DNA of 64,000 nucleotides from Pomphorhynchus laevis (GCA_012934845.2 WNNJ02000415.1:1-64000), one strand, 5' to 3'; numbered from the stretch's first letter, positions 1 to 11,640 are shown. Numbers and translations: made by a program. Notes: generated by a model from the sequence alone, not told the origin.

Positions 1-142
1 AAGCATATGTATGCTTTTCAATTTATACTTTAACTATATATAAGACTGCATGCAGTCTTTTTCGCAACACCTATATAATGGATTGGGTTATCATAACAAA
101 TTTTATGTTAAGTCGTTTGTATGTTAAAGGCGTGTCAACAGT
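1..142. repeat. Short palindromes at window start
   Basis: Two small inverted repeats lie here: AAGCATA/TATGCTT around a 2-base centre (1-16) and the 18-base palindrome AAGACTGCATGCAGTCTT (42-59). The second shares its AGACTGCA core and preceding TATATAA with hairpins at 62292-62317 and with a degenerate copy near 62630. It may therefore be the tip of a dispersed repeat family. No gene is seen. Confidence 0.4.
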
Positions 143-331
143 GTGTGTGAAATGCCAATCTCGCCTGGATTTGAAGGAGGTACATGTGCTATGCCAACTT
201 TTTTTGGATTTGATGAAGGTGTATGTTATATGCTAATACCGCCTGTATTTTATGGAGGTGTATGTGATATGATAATCTGGCCTGGATTTAATGGATGTGC
301 GCTTGATGTAGTTGCAGGGGCTAAAACCTGA
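143..331 (+). other. Small ORF made of four 13-residue repeats
   Basis: A 62-codon ORF whose first 50 or so codons are four degenerate copies of a 13-residue (39-bp) unit, roughly C-x-M-x-x-x-P-x-F-x-G-G-V, at about 146-184, 185-223, 224-262 and 263-301. The Cys, Met, Phe and Gly positions recur in register. That shows a 39-bp tandem array in phase with the frame. There is no signal peptide and no recognised family. The last codons overlap a dispersed repeat (290-415), so the ORF end is probably fortuitous. It may be a fragment of a repeat-protein gene or only a minisatellite with an open frame. Confidence 0.3.
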
Positions 332-415
332 TAGCATAGCAGTTCCTCCTGGTAAATTCTTTTATTATTAGAATACATCGTATATGATTTATTCGCCTTT
401 TCTTAAGAATTGATT
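290..415 (-). repeat. Dispersed repeat family R1, minus copy
   Basis: Read on the minus strand it contains 'gaattgactaataaat'-like sequence, an 'attagaggtcatcagg'-like step and 'aggaggaactgctatg'. The same order occurs at 44080-44205, 46560-46700, 61430-61560 and 61876-62005 (plus) and at 52125-52245 (minus). No ORF is conserved among copies, so it is a non-coding interspersed repeat (MITE, SINE or terminal piece of a larger element). The class is not determined. Confidence 0.55.
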
Positions 416-797
416 TTTATTTTATATTGTAATTAATTTTATTATTATATAAAAATATTAATTGTATAAAGTCTTGCATAATTATTTATCATTTGTAATA
501 AATAATAAATATTTTTTATAAATAATCTTCTAATCTTTTTCATAAGTATGTAGCATACATACTTTCCACACAACAACGTATGCTAAATTATTTCGTTTAA
601 GTTATTAGTTCAATAATTTATTTATTATTATGTAAACTCATGTTATTGTTTTCATCATTCTAATAAACAATAACCATAATGTTTGTTTAAGTTTGATTAA
701 ATATGATGATAAAGTAAATAGTTATTCCTAAGTGAAAATTGCGAAATTGACCTTCTATATAAATTTATTCATTATTATATTCATTATAAAAACTTAC
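416..797. other. AT-rich sequence, no gene seen
   Basis: I see no conserved reading frame or RNA gene here. It is homopolymer-rich spacer. Confidence 0.5.
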
Positions 798-983
798 CTT
801 GTGAAAATACTGCCTTTGTTCTTCGAATTTTTTGTCCTGTAATATCTACGCTCCCTTTGCTACAATGAGATGTTTAAATAATTCTTCACCGTCATCATTT
901 ATTTTCATTTCACGCATACGATCAGCCAAAAATTCAACAGCAGAGTTACAAAATGCATTAAATAAATTCAAAGTGTTTAGCAT
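798..983 (-). pseudogene. Exon-like fragment with splice donor, one in-frame stop
   Basis: On the minus strand a frame runs from an ATG at 981-983 through an amphipathic stretch (LNLFNAFCNSAVEFL, then ADRMREMKIN) and ends at AAG followed by a consensus donor GTAAGT (donor at 792-797). One TAG interrupts the frame (846-848). Composition and the donor resemble a host exon rather than the surrounding sequence. I do not recognise the family. It may be a decayed exon, a transposon gene exon, or a real exon with a sequence error. The upstream boundary is unclear because another frame carries similar-looking sequence just before it. Confidence 0.3.
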
Positions 984-1916
984 TGCACATTATAAAGTTC
1001 ATTGAATTCCAAACCATGTCGGCGCAGCCGGTTTATAATATTGATATTGCGTAGTCATAGAAAGTGTGTTTTCTTAACATTACCTTTAGTAATAAAAGCA
1101 AAGTGGGATGTAGATTTGCTCAAATTCTGTACAAAGTGATACTGAACAACGTTGTGTGAACATCCAGAAAACAAGAAATGGTGCTTTGCTTTCTCCAGAT
1201 ACAAGACAACTACATAAGTGTGTTTGTGGAGTTTAAAAACATTTTTATATTCCGAAATATCTTGATTGATGTTACTGTTGCTCCCGATGACTGTACGCCT
1301 TTTGAAATGATTTGTAAAAATTTAAATTTTATGGGGTGTCGCAATTTCATTTTAGTGCATTTTTAATGCACTATTATTTCGTAAATGTTTGAACACCAAT
1401 TTATATTTTCTCTACAGTGAGTAAACTTATAAAATAAAAGATTGCTTTACCTTGACAGGCTATATTTAAAAAATTGTGATTGTCAAATCACTATTTTGGC
1501 AGTTGAATGTATTCTTTGAATATACACACATTTCTAAATCAAACATGTTTTGATAAAATTTAATTAAAAAGTGAAAAATATTTAGGAAAAACTCAGTATC
1601 ATTTTACAGCATTGATGAATATGCGTTTTAATTTTGCAACAGAATAGATTGCTATTTTAACGGTATAATTGACGAATTCCTTTAGATCAGTAATTTTTAA
1701 ATTCATTTTTATGAATTTGTATTCCAAGTTTTTGTCATTAATGAAAAATGACTAAAATTTTTCTATTAACATTTGTGCTAGTAGTCACAAAATAAAAGTT
1801 ATAAGTTAAATTAAACTTATAATTAAAAAAATGAAACTTATGTATAGGCTAAAAGAATATTCATCCAAAAATCGATAATGACAAAATGAATTTTAAAACG
1901 TTTAAAGTATCACATA

Positions 1917-1918
<2 letters not shown>
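984..1918. other. AT-rich sequence, no gene seen
   Basis: Only short open frames occur, without family resemblance or a coding-like composition shift. Nothing else could be supported. Confidence 0.45.

Positions 1919-1983
<65 letters not shown>
1919..1983. repeat. (AT)n microsatellite
   Basis: About 65 bases of uninterrupted AT dinucleotides. It directly abuts the end of the hammerhead-bearing repeat to its right. Confidence 0.97.
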
Positions 1984-1987
<4 letters not shown>

Positions 1988-2300
1988 GTTGTTACACCTG
2001 CCCTGGGACACACAATGGTGTACTCGTAAATAAATCACTATGTTTTCCTCATGAAGAGGCATAAACACCAGGCAGCATTCTATATATCCTCATCAGACTC
2101 AAGAAATAGAACCGAATTATTCTCGCAATATTCAAAGTCGCTACGTATGCCTAGTCATCCTATGTGTGACGACAAACTTTAACAACGGTATACGCGTTTC
2201 GCTCTAACGGAGCTCATCAGTACCGTGACTTTAATAATCATCCATAGGCACCTTAACACACGCTTAAACAATGTCTAAAGCTCGAAAAATATACAAATTA
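1984..2300 (-). mobile_element. Short hammerhead-bearing repeat, probably Penelope-related
   Basis: A moderately GC-richer block sits between the (AT)n run and AT-rich spacer. On the minus strand it starts near a hammerhead-like core (2185-2226) and ends at the AT microsatellite. Penelope-like elements are known to carry minimal hammerhead ribozymes in their terminal repeats, which suggests a terminal piece or a non-autonomous relative. No coding sequence is present. The boundaries are approximate. Confidence 0.4.
2185..2226 (-). ncRNA. Hammerhead-type self-cleaving ribozyme motif
   Basis: On the minus strand: stem I strand ACGGTA (2221-2226), core CTGATGAG (2213-2220), stem II GCTC-CGTTA-GAGC with perfect 4-bp pairing, core GAAAC (2196-2200), a self-complementary ACGCGT in the stem III position, then A and the second stem I strand TACCGT (2185-2190), which pairs perfectly with the first. 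The predicted cleavage is after GUA. The tiny palindromic stem III matches the minimal ribozymes reported in Penelope-like elements, which are thought to act as dimers. All core nucleotides appear intact. Activity is not shown. Confidence 0.65.
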
Positions 2301-3721
2301 GCAACACTTTAAATTATATTTCCCTGTAAGACAATGCAAGATGGAAGTTCATCTGTTTGCGTAATTAAGGAATTCAAAAAGGACTATAAATCTAATTTTG
2401 TTTGAATGTATCATTAAATTATAACGTTTTATTATTTAACTTGGAAATATGTATGTTTAATTATGATAATCTTTCATTGATATTTTGGATGAATCATTAG
2501 GAAGTATCCGCCGTATTCACAACATGCTCCTCTATAGAAATTCACATTGGGAGGACAACAGCATCCACCGCCAGAGTTTACAGGTTACTACTGATAATCT
2601 CCAATCGTTGTTCTGAAGCAGAGAATATTATCCATTCATCAGCTTATAAAAATATTAGGTTATAAAAAATTTTCTTCTAAATTTATTTATAGTACAAAAT
2701 ATGTAGGTTTATTCAAATGATCTGATTTGCTCCAGAAATACTGAAATTATGTATTGGTAAGGCATTATAATTTATATTAAGCAGAACAAACAAATTGTCT
2801 TTATGTAAATAAATAAGTGTCATTAAAAATAAATTTAAACTCTAACATTAAAATATTTATGGATCGAAACAAAATAATATATTATATATTATTATACGAT
2901 ATTACTCTTGATAATGACTTAAAAATTAGAGAAAATAGAATCCTGATGATGGATTTATTTAAATTAATTCATCATGATTTAGGTAGTTTCAAAATAATGA
3001 AGAATAAAATATTTTCCTTTTTTAAAAATACAATATTTCAGTAGCTCCTGCTATCATCATGATGATATCAGGAACTACCGAAATATTGTAATTCTAAATA
3101 AAGGATATTTTTTTCTTCTTAGTTCCTTTACAATTTATTCGAACATCATGAACAAATTGTACTTTTGTTTCTGTTGATGTTTGAAGCTGTTTAATAATAA
3201 ACGCGTTACTGGCTCAATAACCACATTATGCATCACATACTATTATTGAAAATTTAGCGACAATTCAAATTTGTTGAATTTCACAACAGATAAAAAATAG
3301 ATTAGATTTTGTTAATTCTACAGTAAAATATCAAATTTAAACTAGTGGATGTCAGTTATTTTTAATTTAATTGTTCAATCATTAAATAATCAAAGATCAA
3401 CTAAATAATTCCGCGCTTAAAATATTAACTTGACAGTAACTTGAATTTACGATAGGAAACTTTTCTTTTCTTGTTTAAATTCTTCAAGTTGAAAAATAAT
3501 TTTCGCATTTCAGGAATTACAACTTTTATTTTTATAAATAAAATATTTTCGTTTCCAGATAATTAAACAATGACCTTAGTTTCCATTTGTCTTATATAAT
3601 TTTATATTTTAAGATTAAATAAATCTCCATATTCTAAAATTAAACAATTATTCAATATTTAAAAATAATTGTATTTTCTGAGCCCAAATTTATTGTTATT
3701 TTTTGCATAAAAATTTAAATA
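2301..3721. other. AT-rich spacer with one hairpin
   Basis: There is no gene I can support. A short frame at 2817-3044 is low-complexity and lysine/isoleucine-rich, as expected from chance in AT-rich DNA. The only structure noted is the hairpin at 3030-3089. Confidence 0.5.
3030..3089. repeat. 30-bp-arm hairpin
   Basis: Nearly perfect inverted repeat. The left arm starts ACAATATTTCAGTAG, the right arm ends CTACCGAAATATTGT, and the centre is ATCATCATGATGAT. There are only a few mismatches over 30 pairs and practically no loop, which argues against a miRNA precursor and for a palindromic repeat. Confidence 0.7.
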
Positions 3722-4390
3722 AATCAGATCAGCTAACTGAGTCTATGTATTTTATACGATTTATAAATTATTATAAATAATTATAATTAAAAATTGTTAT
3801 ATAAGATTTTATATAATTCGTATCAACTTAAATTTTAAAGTTGATGTATATCAACTTTTATTTATAAATCAACTCTAATTAATTAACCAACTCTAGTTGA
3901 TTTTAAAGCATACATTGAGATTATTTTCAAGTTCAAGCAAATCTCAAATCAGATCAGCTAACAGAATCTACATATTGTAATTAAAAATTGTTATATAAGA
4001 TTTTATATAATTCATATCAACTTAAATTTTAAAGTTGATGTATATCAACTTTTATTTATAAATCAACTCTAATTAATTAACCAACTCTAGTTGATTTTAA
4101 AGCATACATTGAGATTATTTTCAAGTTCAAGCAAATCTCAAATCAGATCAGCTAACAGAATCTACATATTGTAATTAAAAATTGTTATATAAGATTTTAT
4201 ATAATTCATATCAACTTAAATTTTAAAGTTGATGTATATCAACTTTTATTTATAAATCAACTCTAATTAATTAACCAACTCTAGTTGATTTTAAAGCATA
4301 CATTGAGATTATTTTCAAGTTCAAGCAAATCTCAAATCAGATCAGCTAACAGAATCTACATATTTTATATGATTTATAAATTAATGCTAA
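3722..4390. repeat. 194-bp tandem array
   Basis: The marker 'aaatcagatcagctaac' recurs at 3722, 3946, 4140 and 4334. Spacing is 194 bp for the last two intervals and 224 bp for the first, which holds an extra segment. The internal units are almost identical, so the array is recent. Each unit contains a palindromic 'atcaactttaaa'-type stretch. The opening words of the unit and its 'aagattttatataa' stretch also occur at 61257-61400, so the array was built from a dispersed repeat. Confidence 0.9.
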
Positions 4391-4785
4391 ATAAAATTAA
4401 ATAATAAAGAGTTAAATAATAAAAAATAATTAATAATTAATAGGATTTTTATAAATTGTCTAATAAGAATACATTTCAACGAATTCAAATATTCAATTCC
4501 AAAGGTTTTACGGCAGGGTTTTATAAATTGGCTACACGTTTTACAGTAATTACTTGTTAAATTAAGTATTTAACACGCGGTAAAAAACACTGAAAGCGAA
4601 AATAAATCCTTGAGACTAAAAGCGTAGCGAAAAATACAGCACATTTACCTATAAGTCAACTTACGTAATCAACATCTATAATTTGTGTGCAGTTAACACT
4701 GACAAAAAATATCAATGAATTAAAAATACAATGATTAAAATACAAATATAGACATTAAAATATACACAGTACGCAAAATAACCAG

Positions 4786-4977
4786 ATGAAAGGAATAAAG
4801 GAAAGTTATCAAGACGTGAGCCATAAAATTAAAGGATGGACGGCGAAATTTGAACCCAACGCAAGGGTGCTGTCGAATGAAAATTACAACAGCTTAATAT
4901 TCGGTAATGGAAGTTTTTCGTCCTGCTCGCTAGATTCGTTGTCGTCAACGTTCCAGACACTTGAGCAATACAGTTAA
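4786..4977 (+). CDS. Small ORF, possible terminal exon, unknown
   Basis: A 63-codon frame with composition clearly richer in G and C than the flanks, a Ser-rich C-terminus (FSSCSLDSLSSTFQTLEQ) and a stop. The ATG directly follows an AG preceded by AT-rich sequence ('ataaccag'), so the segment could be a last coding exon entered by splicing rather than a stand-alone gene. No domain, signal peptide or membrane segment is seen. There is no recognised family and no neighbour to support it. Confidence 0.3.
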   Translation: MKGIKESYQDVSHKIKGWTAKFEPNARVLSNENYNSLIFGNGSFSSCSLDSLSSTFQTLEQYS

Positions 4978-7375
4978 TTTCTAACAGATTATTAATTTCT
5001 TAATAATCTGTTATTAATTTAAAAATGATTGGAGATAGTTTACTCTAAATATGTTTATGCTAAAAAAATTTCTATGAGACATGATATTGTATTGCCTTAT
5101 ATGTCCATCCATTTTTCACATATTTCATTCTCCTTTCATTTTACAAAGCCACTACAACTTAGCAGTTATTTGTATTTATTTCCTATTATCATCTTTGTCT
5201 TAAACTAAGCAATACAAGCTAAATATGTATTTATTAACTTCAATTGTTAAACATCAATAGTAAAAATAACCTCTGTCACCAAAGCCGAGAAGCTGTATAC
5301 ACCACCAAACCCGACTACGAACTAATAATGTATTCCTTTTAAAATAATTACTTAAATATAAAAATATTAATTACCGATTATTCAGATTAACTAAATTAAA
5401 TTATAATTATCGAAAGTAGTATAATCTAAGACAAATTATATTTTAAAAATTATATTTTATAATTTATTCCTTTAAATATCAAAATATGTTCCCCTTAAAA
5501 TTAGAATTTATTATTTCTCTCAGAAAACAATAATGTATTTTTATAAAATCATCTAATATTATTTCAGTAATTCAATAATTAGATTATATATAAAAAATAC
5601 ATTTAGTTAGAATTGAAAGCAGAGTATTTATGAGGAATCACTATATTTCCATGTTTCGGCTTCTGTGCATCGACTAACCGAGAAAAAACTATTTTCGTTT
5701 TGAAATGACTGCTTGATATAATCTAGTTAATATAATCTAGTTAATATAATCTAGTTAATATAATCCACAATTGTTATGACATAACATTTAAATTTTCTTA
5801 TTTTTTTGTTTATTTTAAAGCCTTTTTAGGTAAACTGCTATATGTTTTTTTATAAAATCAACTCATATAAACGTTAACTACAACGTTAAATTGTAAAAAA
5901 TGCTAACGCCAATTAAGGTTTGATGAAATTTAAGGATTAAAACGAAATTTAATGATTTTAATTACTTTTAAAATTACTAAAATGATGATAACTTTATTAC
6001 TACTTAAAATAATTAACTTTTTATAATGTATTGACGAAAATAATCGTAACTGTCATCAATATACTTAAACATTTAAACAAAAAAGCAAAAAACTTTTCTC
6101 AAATCGCATTTTTTAAATAAATTTCTTTATAGACGAGATTGACATTTAAATCAATTGTGATTTTTAGCACAACACTCATCCAAAGTATAGTCCTTCGTAG
6201 GGTATATTTGACTGCGTTTTGCGTGATCCAGTCGCAGCCCACATACATGAACTACATAACATATCCGAATTAGGAATCCATATCAATGATTTTGGATCAT
6301 GAAACTTCTTGATTAGGCGTTTACGCTCAACTAGCCAATGTGGGAATGTAATAGCTAAAAGACAATAATTTATCTATATTTATCAATAATAAAATTATAA
6401 TTTTGTTAATGATTGATAATCAGAATTTGGCAATCCTAATAAGTTAATTGTAGTAAAATGGGAAATTTATTTTAATATCATGACCATAATATTAAATGAA
6501 ATTGCAATCATCGATTTAGTTTTTTATTTTTTGGGAATCGAGTATAGTAAATCTATCTTTTAAATTAAAAAGCCAAATTACACAATGTATACTTAATTCT
6601 AAAAACTCGCCAGTAACAAATAATATACTTGGAGTGTTACTAATCTAGTAGTATAAAATATGTATTACATAAACCATTTCATGGATCTAAAGGCAAAAAT
6701 GTGCATTATATGAATCATTCTATGGATCAAAAGTTTATAAATGTGCATTCAGGTTATGAACCAAATATGTTCTTTTATGTACGCGTTTTAACAGTATTAA
6801 TAATGTATACATTATCTAATAAATAGCAACCAATAATTTAGGATTTGACATATTTACATCATTGCTAAAGATAACCATTAAGTTACAGACAGGGACCAAC
6901 ATGATTTTGATCAAGAGAAAAGTTCATTTAGTTTTTATCTCTAAATTTTACCTGTTTAGTAAATTGAAAGTAAATGTGACGTTTAGTAAAGATAACTATG
7001 TAGGTGATATTCCTGTGCGATCAACCACAATTATTGATCCTGCGATTTGATAATGTTATAACCCAATTTTAATATTACAACTTTGTTTCAGTAAGAATTT
7101 CATTATAATTAAATGGACTTTTCATTAAAATTTAATTATAAATTCGTTTTATTAAATCAAAATCATAAAGCGAGATTTCGTTTCACTACATCCTATTCGA
7201 TTTCATGTATGAGGTAAATAAGTTGGTGTTTAGGCCGGATTATTGCGGTTATTTTGTAGATAACGATTCTCAATATGAATTTCAGCATAGGCATATATTG
7301 TCAGTAACAAATTGACTTTTATTTTAAATTTCAATTTTAAATTTTAACACGATATAAATTATATAAAATCTTACA
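4978..7375. other. AT-rich spacer, no gene seen
   Basis: Nothing coding could be supported. A 14-bp tandem repeat lies at 5716-5766. A frame at 6862-7050 has no family resemblance and I treat it as chance. Confidence 0.45.
5716..5766. repeat. 14-bp minisatellite
   Basis: Three perfect copies of 'atataatctagtta' (5716, 5730, 5744) and a partial fourth. Confidence 0.95.
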
Positions 7376-8335
7376 TAACAATTGCTATTTTAAGTTGATA
7401 TAACTGTGCAGTCATTTTTACCATTGAAACTTTAATTTTATCCTGCACGCTACTTGAATCCTATCTAAAAGCCAACAACAGTACGCTACATTTCTGTATT
7501 GGTGGACCTCATTAGCTACTGATCCAATACCTACGTTTCTCGTTTCGGTTCTTTTAATGTTTACGATCATTCGACTCGTCTGCTTTTATTGGCAATTAGA
7601 TTTAATAAAAGACTTTTGTCTTACATGTTGCAAACTTAATTGAAATCATTTCGGATTTTAAATTAAATCAGCGTTAATACGGGAAGGTGCTACCTTCAAT
7701 TTAAAAACCTACCGTTTTTTTAAATGATTACTATTATCAAACTAGTCATCTAAAGTTTGTTTCCTAATTTTTAGTTGATATACCTGTTCAGTAATTGTTA
7801 CCATTGAAATTTTGCTGACTATTTTATCCTGCACGCTACTTTAATCATATCTATACGCCAACAGCAGTATGCTACATTTCAGTCTTGGTGTATCTAATTA
7901 GCTACTAATCCAATACCTACGTTTCATGTTTTAGTTCTTTTACTGTTGTCTGAAGATCCCTCGACTCGTCTGCTTTATTATCATTTAGATTTAATAAAAA
8001 AACTTTCGCCTTACATTTTGCAAATTTAATTGAAATCTATCCAGATTTCAAATTAAATCAGCGTTGGTATGGGAAGGTGCTACCTTCAATTTGAAAACCT
8101 ACCAATACGTTTTCAAAATCTATCAGTATTGGTGGATGGGGTCCACCAATACTGAAATGTAGCGTACTACTGTTGGCTTATAGATAGGATTAAAGCAGCG
8201 TGCAGAATAAAATAGTCATCAAAATTTCAATTGTAACAATGACTGCAATGGTATATCATCTAAAAATTAGGAAACAAACTTCAGATGACTAGTTTGATAA
8301 TAGTAATCATTAATAAAAACGGTAGGTTTCAAAAA
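7376..8335. repeat. Foldback repeat family R2: two direct copies plus inverted partial
   Basis: One unit runs from about 7706 to 8103 and begins and ends with 'aaaacctacc'. A diverged direct copy precedes it (7376-7715). An inverted partial copy (about 8120-8335) pairs with 7706-7915, giving a long hairpin. Recognisable words are 'ccaatacctacgttt', 'cctgcacgctact' and 'aaggtgctaccttcaa'. Further copies lie at 61030-61165, 62330-62500 and 62645-62755. No ORF is present. It is probably a MITE-like or foldback element. Confidence 0.7.
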
Positions 8336-9318
8336 ACACCTGCCGTTTTACATTTTGTAGTTTTACATCGTGGTTTTGCATTTTTTAATTATTAATAACT
8401 TTTTGGTTGTTAAACTGAACTCTATTAATATAAAAGTCTAATATAGTTTCATTAAATTAATTTATTTTTATCGAACTTAATAAATTATTTTAATAAATTT
8501 TTAACATAAATTATTATTTATGTAACGATAATTTCGAGACTTTACTAAAACTGAAAGTACAATTTTGTGAAGGAAATTCTTACCACTTATCAGCAAAGAA
8601 ATGCAAATAAAAATTACTCTCGATTGCATCGTGACTTTATCTTTTCCGAGGAATTGAATGTATGTCAATTTTTATACTTCTGCTTCCAATTTGAGAACTG
8701 CTTAGTAACTTAAAATATTGATGTTTCTATGTAGTTTACCTGACGGCAAATTTCAAACATCAAAATTTACAAATGCTTTTGAATTATTGTGTAGTAGTTG
8801 GCTCTTAAACTAAAGCATTTAAAAATGCTCTAGCTTTAATTAATTTTAAAATAAACATCTTAAAATTCATTTATAATAGTTGCCTCTCGTGCACGACCGT
8901 ATTAATAATACATTTATTTAAGTAATGTTTATGATAAGGATTCAGTATCCATGACTTTCAAGATTTTTAAGATTTAGTTTAGCACTACGATCATTTGTTT
9001 ATTAAACAGAGCGTTTTAAAATTCTTGCTTTATAAAAGTTGCTTTATATACCCCGTATATATTATCAAGCTCTATAGAGTGTGTAAATAATCCAATCATT
9101 TGTGACGATTGTGTTTGGAATATTCTTCGTAATTTGTACTTTATTTTAAAAAATACCAGATTATTTTATTTATCTAATATCTAAAATATTTATTTTATCT
9201 AATATTACTAAATTATGTAAAAAATTATACTTAAATTATTTTCATCTTCAAATCATGAATTTAAAAGCGGAATTTTCAGTTTATATGTAAACTTACTAGA
9301 TAAAAATTATCCTAAATA
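8336..9318. other. AT-rich spacer, no gene seen
   Basis: No conserved frame, RNA gene or repeat was recognised. Confidence 0.45.
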
Positions 9319-9600
9319 TTAGGAAACAGTCTTAATTTTGATAGTGAAAACGAAACTACCAGCAAGCGAGAAGAGAATGGCCAATTGCCGCATAGGTACA
9401 AGAAATTTAAAGACGATTTGCTTGAACAGATTCGCAATAAAGCTTCCAATCTTCATTGCGAAAAGTGTCGATGACAAAACGTTTATAAATAAATTATCCC
9501 TTAGAGAACGTGTCGAAGCCGGTATATTTGCATTTAACCTCAACTCATGCACTTAAAATGCGACGCAACAAAATTTACCATGACAGCGACGAGTAGTGAA
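9319..9600 (+). repeat. Diverged repeat R3, possible coding relic
   Basis: This stretch is clearly related to 48965-49285; both share 'ttttgatagtgaaaac', 'acaagaaatttaaa', 'cagattcgcaataaagct' and 'cctcaactcatgcacttaaaatg'. One plus-strand frame in both copies gives a KFK-DLLEQIRNKA-like peptide, interrupted differently in each, which suggests a decayed transposon ORF or duplicated pseudogene. The family is not identified. Confidence 0.45.
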
Positions 9601-9621
9601 TAAGACAGCAACGATACCTTT

Positions 9622-9655
9622 AGGGCATTGTTGCCCTAAAAGGCAACGATGCCCT
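9622..9655. repeat. GC-richer 14-bp hairpin
   Basis: AGGGCATTGTTGCC, then a 6-base loop, then GGCAACGATGCCCT: 13 of 14 pairs are Watson-Crick and one is G-T. It lies just downstream of repeat R3. It could be the inverted end of that element. Confidence 0.7.
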
Positions 9656-9660
9656 ATTAG

Positions 9661-10789
9661 GGACTCAAAATGTCGAAATGTCAAAATGTCCTTGATGCTA
9701 TAACAAAACTTATTATTCTAAATATTCGGCTTGGCCAACTTTTCCTCAAAATTTCATAAAAGCAGCATTTTATTGTGACATTCGGAAATTTTGTAGTTAT
9801 GATCGCTTAAAATTGACAGTGATCCTGATGAAATCACAATAATCAGTTTCCTTTCATTAAAACATTAGTGCATTTCATTCAAAAGCTGGAATTGAAAGCA
9901 TAGCTAGTGGAAATATAATTCACCATCAGGTTATTGATGGCCTGTGATCTTTGTATTACGGATACATCACATTGTTTGTGACTAGTATTAGTGTACGCTA
10001 ATTCACCTCAGTGTGAATTATGAATAATTGAAATTGAACCAGCATCACCTATACATATTGATATCTAGCCTTTTATTACCTGTATGTGAATGTAATTTCA
10101 CTTCCTTTAGTCTATTGATGATGTTCATGGACTTACAATGTATCAAGCAAAGACATTAATAATTTAAAATTTCAGGTTTTTAAGGTGAGTTGTCATTAGG
10201 TTTATCTATTTGAAATAATAAAATAATTATAATATAATTATAATTATAATAAATAATTATACTAAAAAATAATTATAATAAATAATTATACTAAAAAATA
10301 ATTTTTAATTAATCACTCAGTACATATTAGATTAAAAATATAAGAAGATTTATTTAACATTTTAGCATTATCTTTTTTTATCTATTTGTAAATATAACAA
10401 GTTCTTTCTATTTATTATTAAATTTTTCTAATATAAAATATATTAATTTTTTAAAATCCGATTAAACATAAGCATATAAGTCATAGTGATAAACAGAATA
10501 AGATAATATAATTTTAATATAATGTTGTAATTCTTAAAATGAAACAGTCAAATTTTAAAAATGAAATAACATTCGTAAAATGAATTAAAATTGAAATCGC
10601 TTCTATCGGAAAACGACTGTCGCGGACATCGGGAAACAAGCACGCTTTGAGCTGGCTGATACAACGGATCCGCGTACCAGTGCAGCGCGGAAACTTTGGC
10701 TGCTTTTTAAACGCCAATAAAGACTGCGAATTAAATTCATTTTAAGGGTATTAAATTTTATTCTATAAACTCTATTATTTTTAATAATA
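9661..10789. other. Mostly AT-rich spacer with a GC-richer islet
   Basis: No gene can be supported. A GC-richer islet at about 10585-10715 has an open plus-strand stretch (LSWLIQRIRVPVQRGN) that looks like a coding fragment of unknown origin. It is too short to assign. Confidence 0.35.
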
Positions 10790-11640
10790 TTGTGTTGATT
10801 TATATATTAATAACAATAACAATAAAAAATATACATTAACCATAAACTTCATTAATAAATGTATAGATAACATAAATATAGACAGACTTTTAAATAATTC
10901 TAAAAGTAAAGAAATAATAGAATCAGATTTAAGTAAATATATTCTTAAAATAAGGTATAAGTTGTTACCGCCATTATGACGAAATATTTCTAATTATAAT
11001 AAAGAATTGAAATCTATATGTAACGATAATATTAATGGTAATATTAATACTAATGCAAGTGCAGAAGTCCTAGCTTTGATATATTCCTAAGGTATAAACT
11101 TTTACCGTCATTATGAAGAAAATTTTTTAATTATATTAAAAAAATTGAAAGCGATATGTAACGATTACATTAGAAATAAAAGTATAGATAACATAAATAT
11201 AGGAAAAGATATCAAATGTTACAAACTAGGTTTAGGCAAGACATATATAATATACAGCATAATAGTCAAACTATATTTCATAAACATATGAGATTATATA
11301 AGATTAATTAGACATGAGATGTCTAATTAATAAGACATTAATATGATATTAATTAGACATTATATTAAAAATTGTAAATTATTTATTTTAGAACATATTA
11401 TTGAAGAAAATAAGGCAATATTAAATCAAAAACTATTAGAAAAAGAAGATTTTTGGATTACAACGCTTAATTCAATGTACCCATTAGAATTAAATGACGT
11501 GGTATAAGTATTTGGCAGAAGTAGTATAGTAAATAATGAACAACTATATTATAATAATAAGGTTAAACGCAAGCCAAGAAGTAATGGCGATGAAAGGAAT
11601 AAGAAAAATAAACTTAAAAATATTTAAAATATTATAACTT
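10790..11640 (+). mobile_element. Penelope-like element remnants (N-terminal piece, then endonuclease/C-terminal piece)
   Basis: 10790-11090 repeats the N-terminal coding region seen better at 11942-12385. 11170-11640 encodes the end of a GIY-YIG endonuclease region (RYQMLQTRFRQ) and the C-terminal 'HIIEENKAILNQKLLE ... WI..L.SMYP' motif that also ends the minus-strand copy at 45650-46070. The order C-terminal piece followed by a new N-terminal piece fits the partial tandem arrangement typical of PLEs. The copy is broken. Confidence 0.6.

Noticed and set aside
3030-3089. miRNA precursor
   Set aside because: The stem closes almost without loop and the sequence is a low-complexity palindrome; no flanking support.
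6862-7050. 62-codon frame in spacer
   Set aside because: No motif, AT-driven composition, no neighbouring support.
8120-8180. CTGATGAGGTCC-like sequence in R2 followed by GAAAT
   Set aside because: No closing stem II, and the GAAAC box is not conserved among R2 copies.
10585-10715. GC-rich islet as part of a gene
   Set aside because: One short open stretch without recognisable domain or splice signals.
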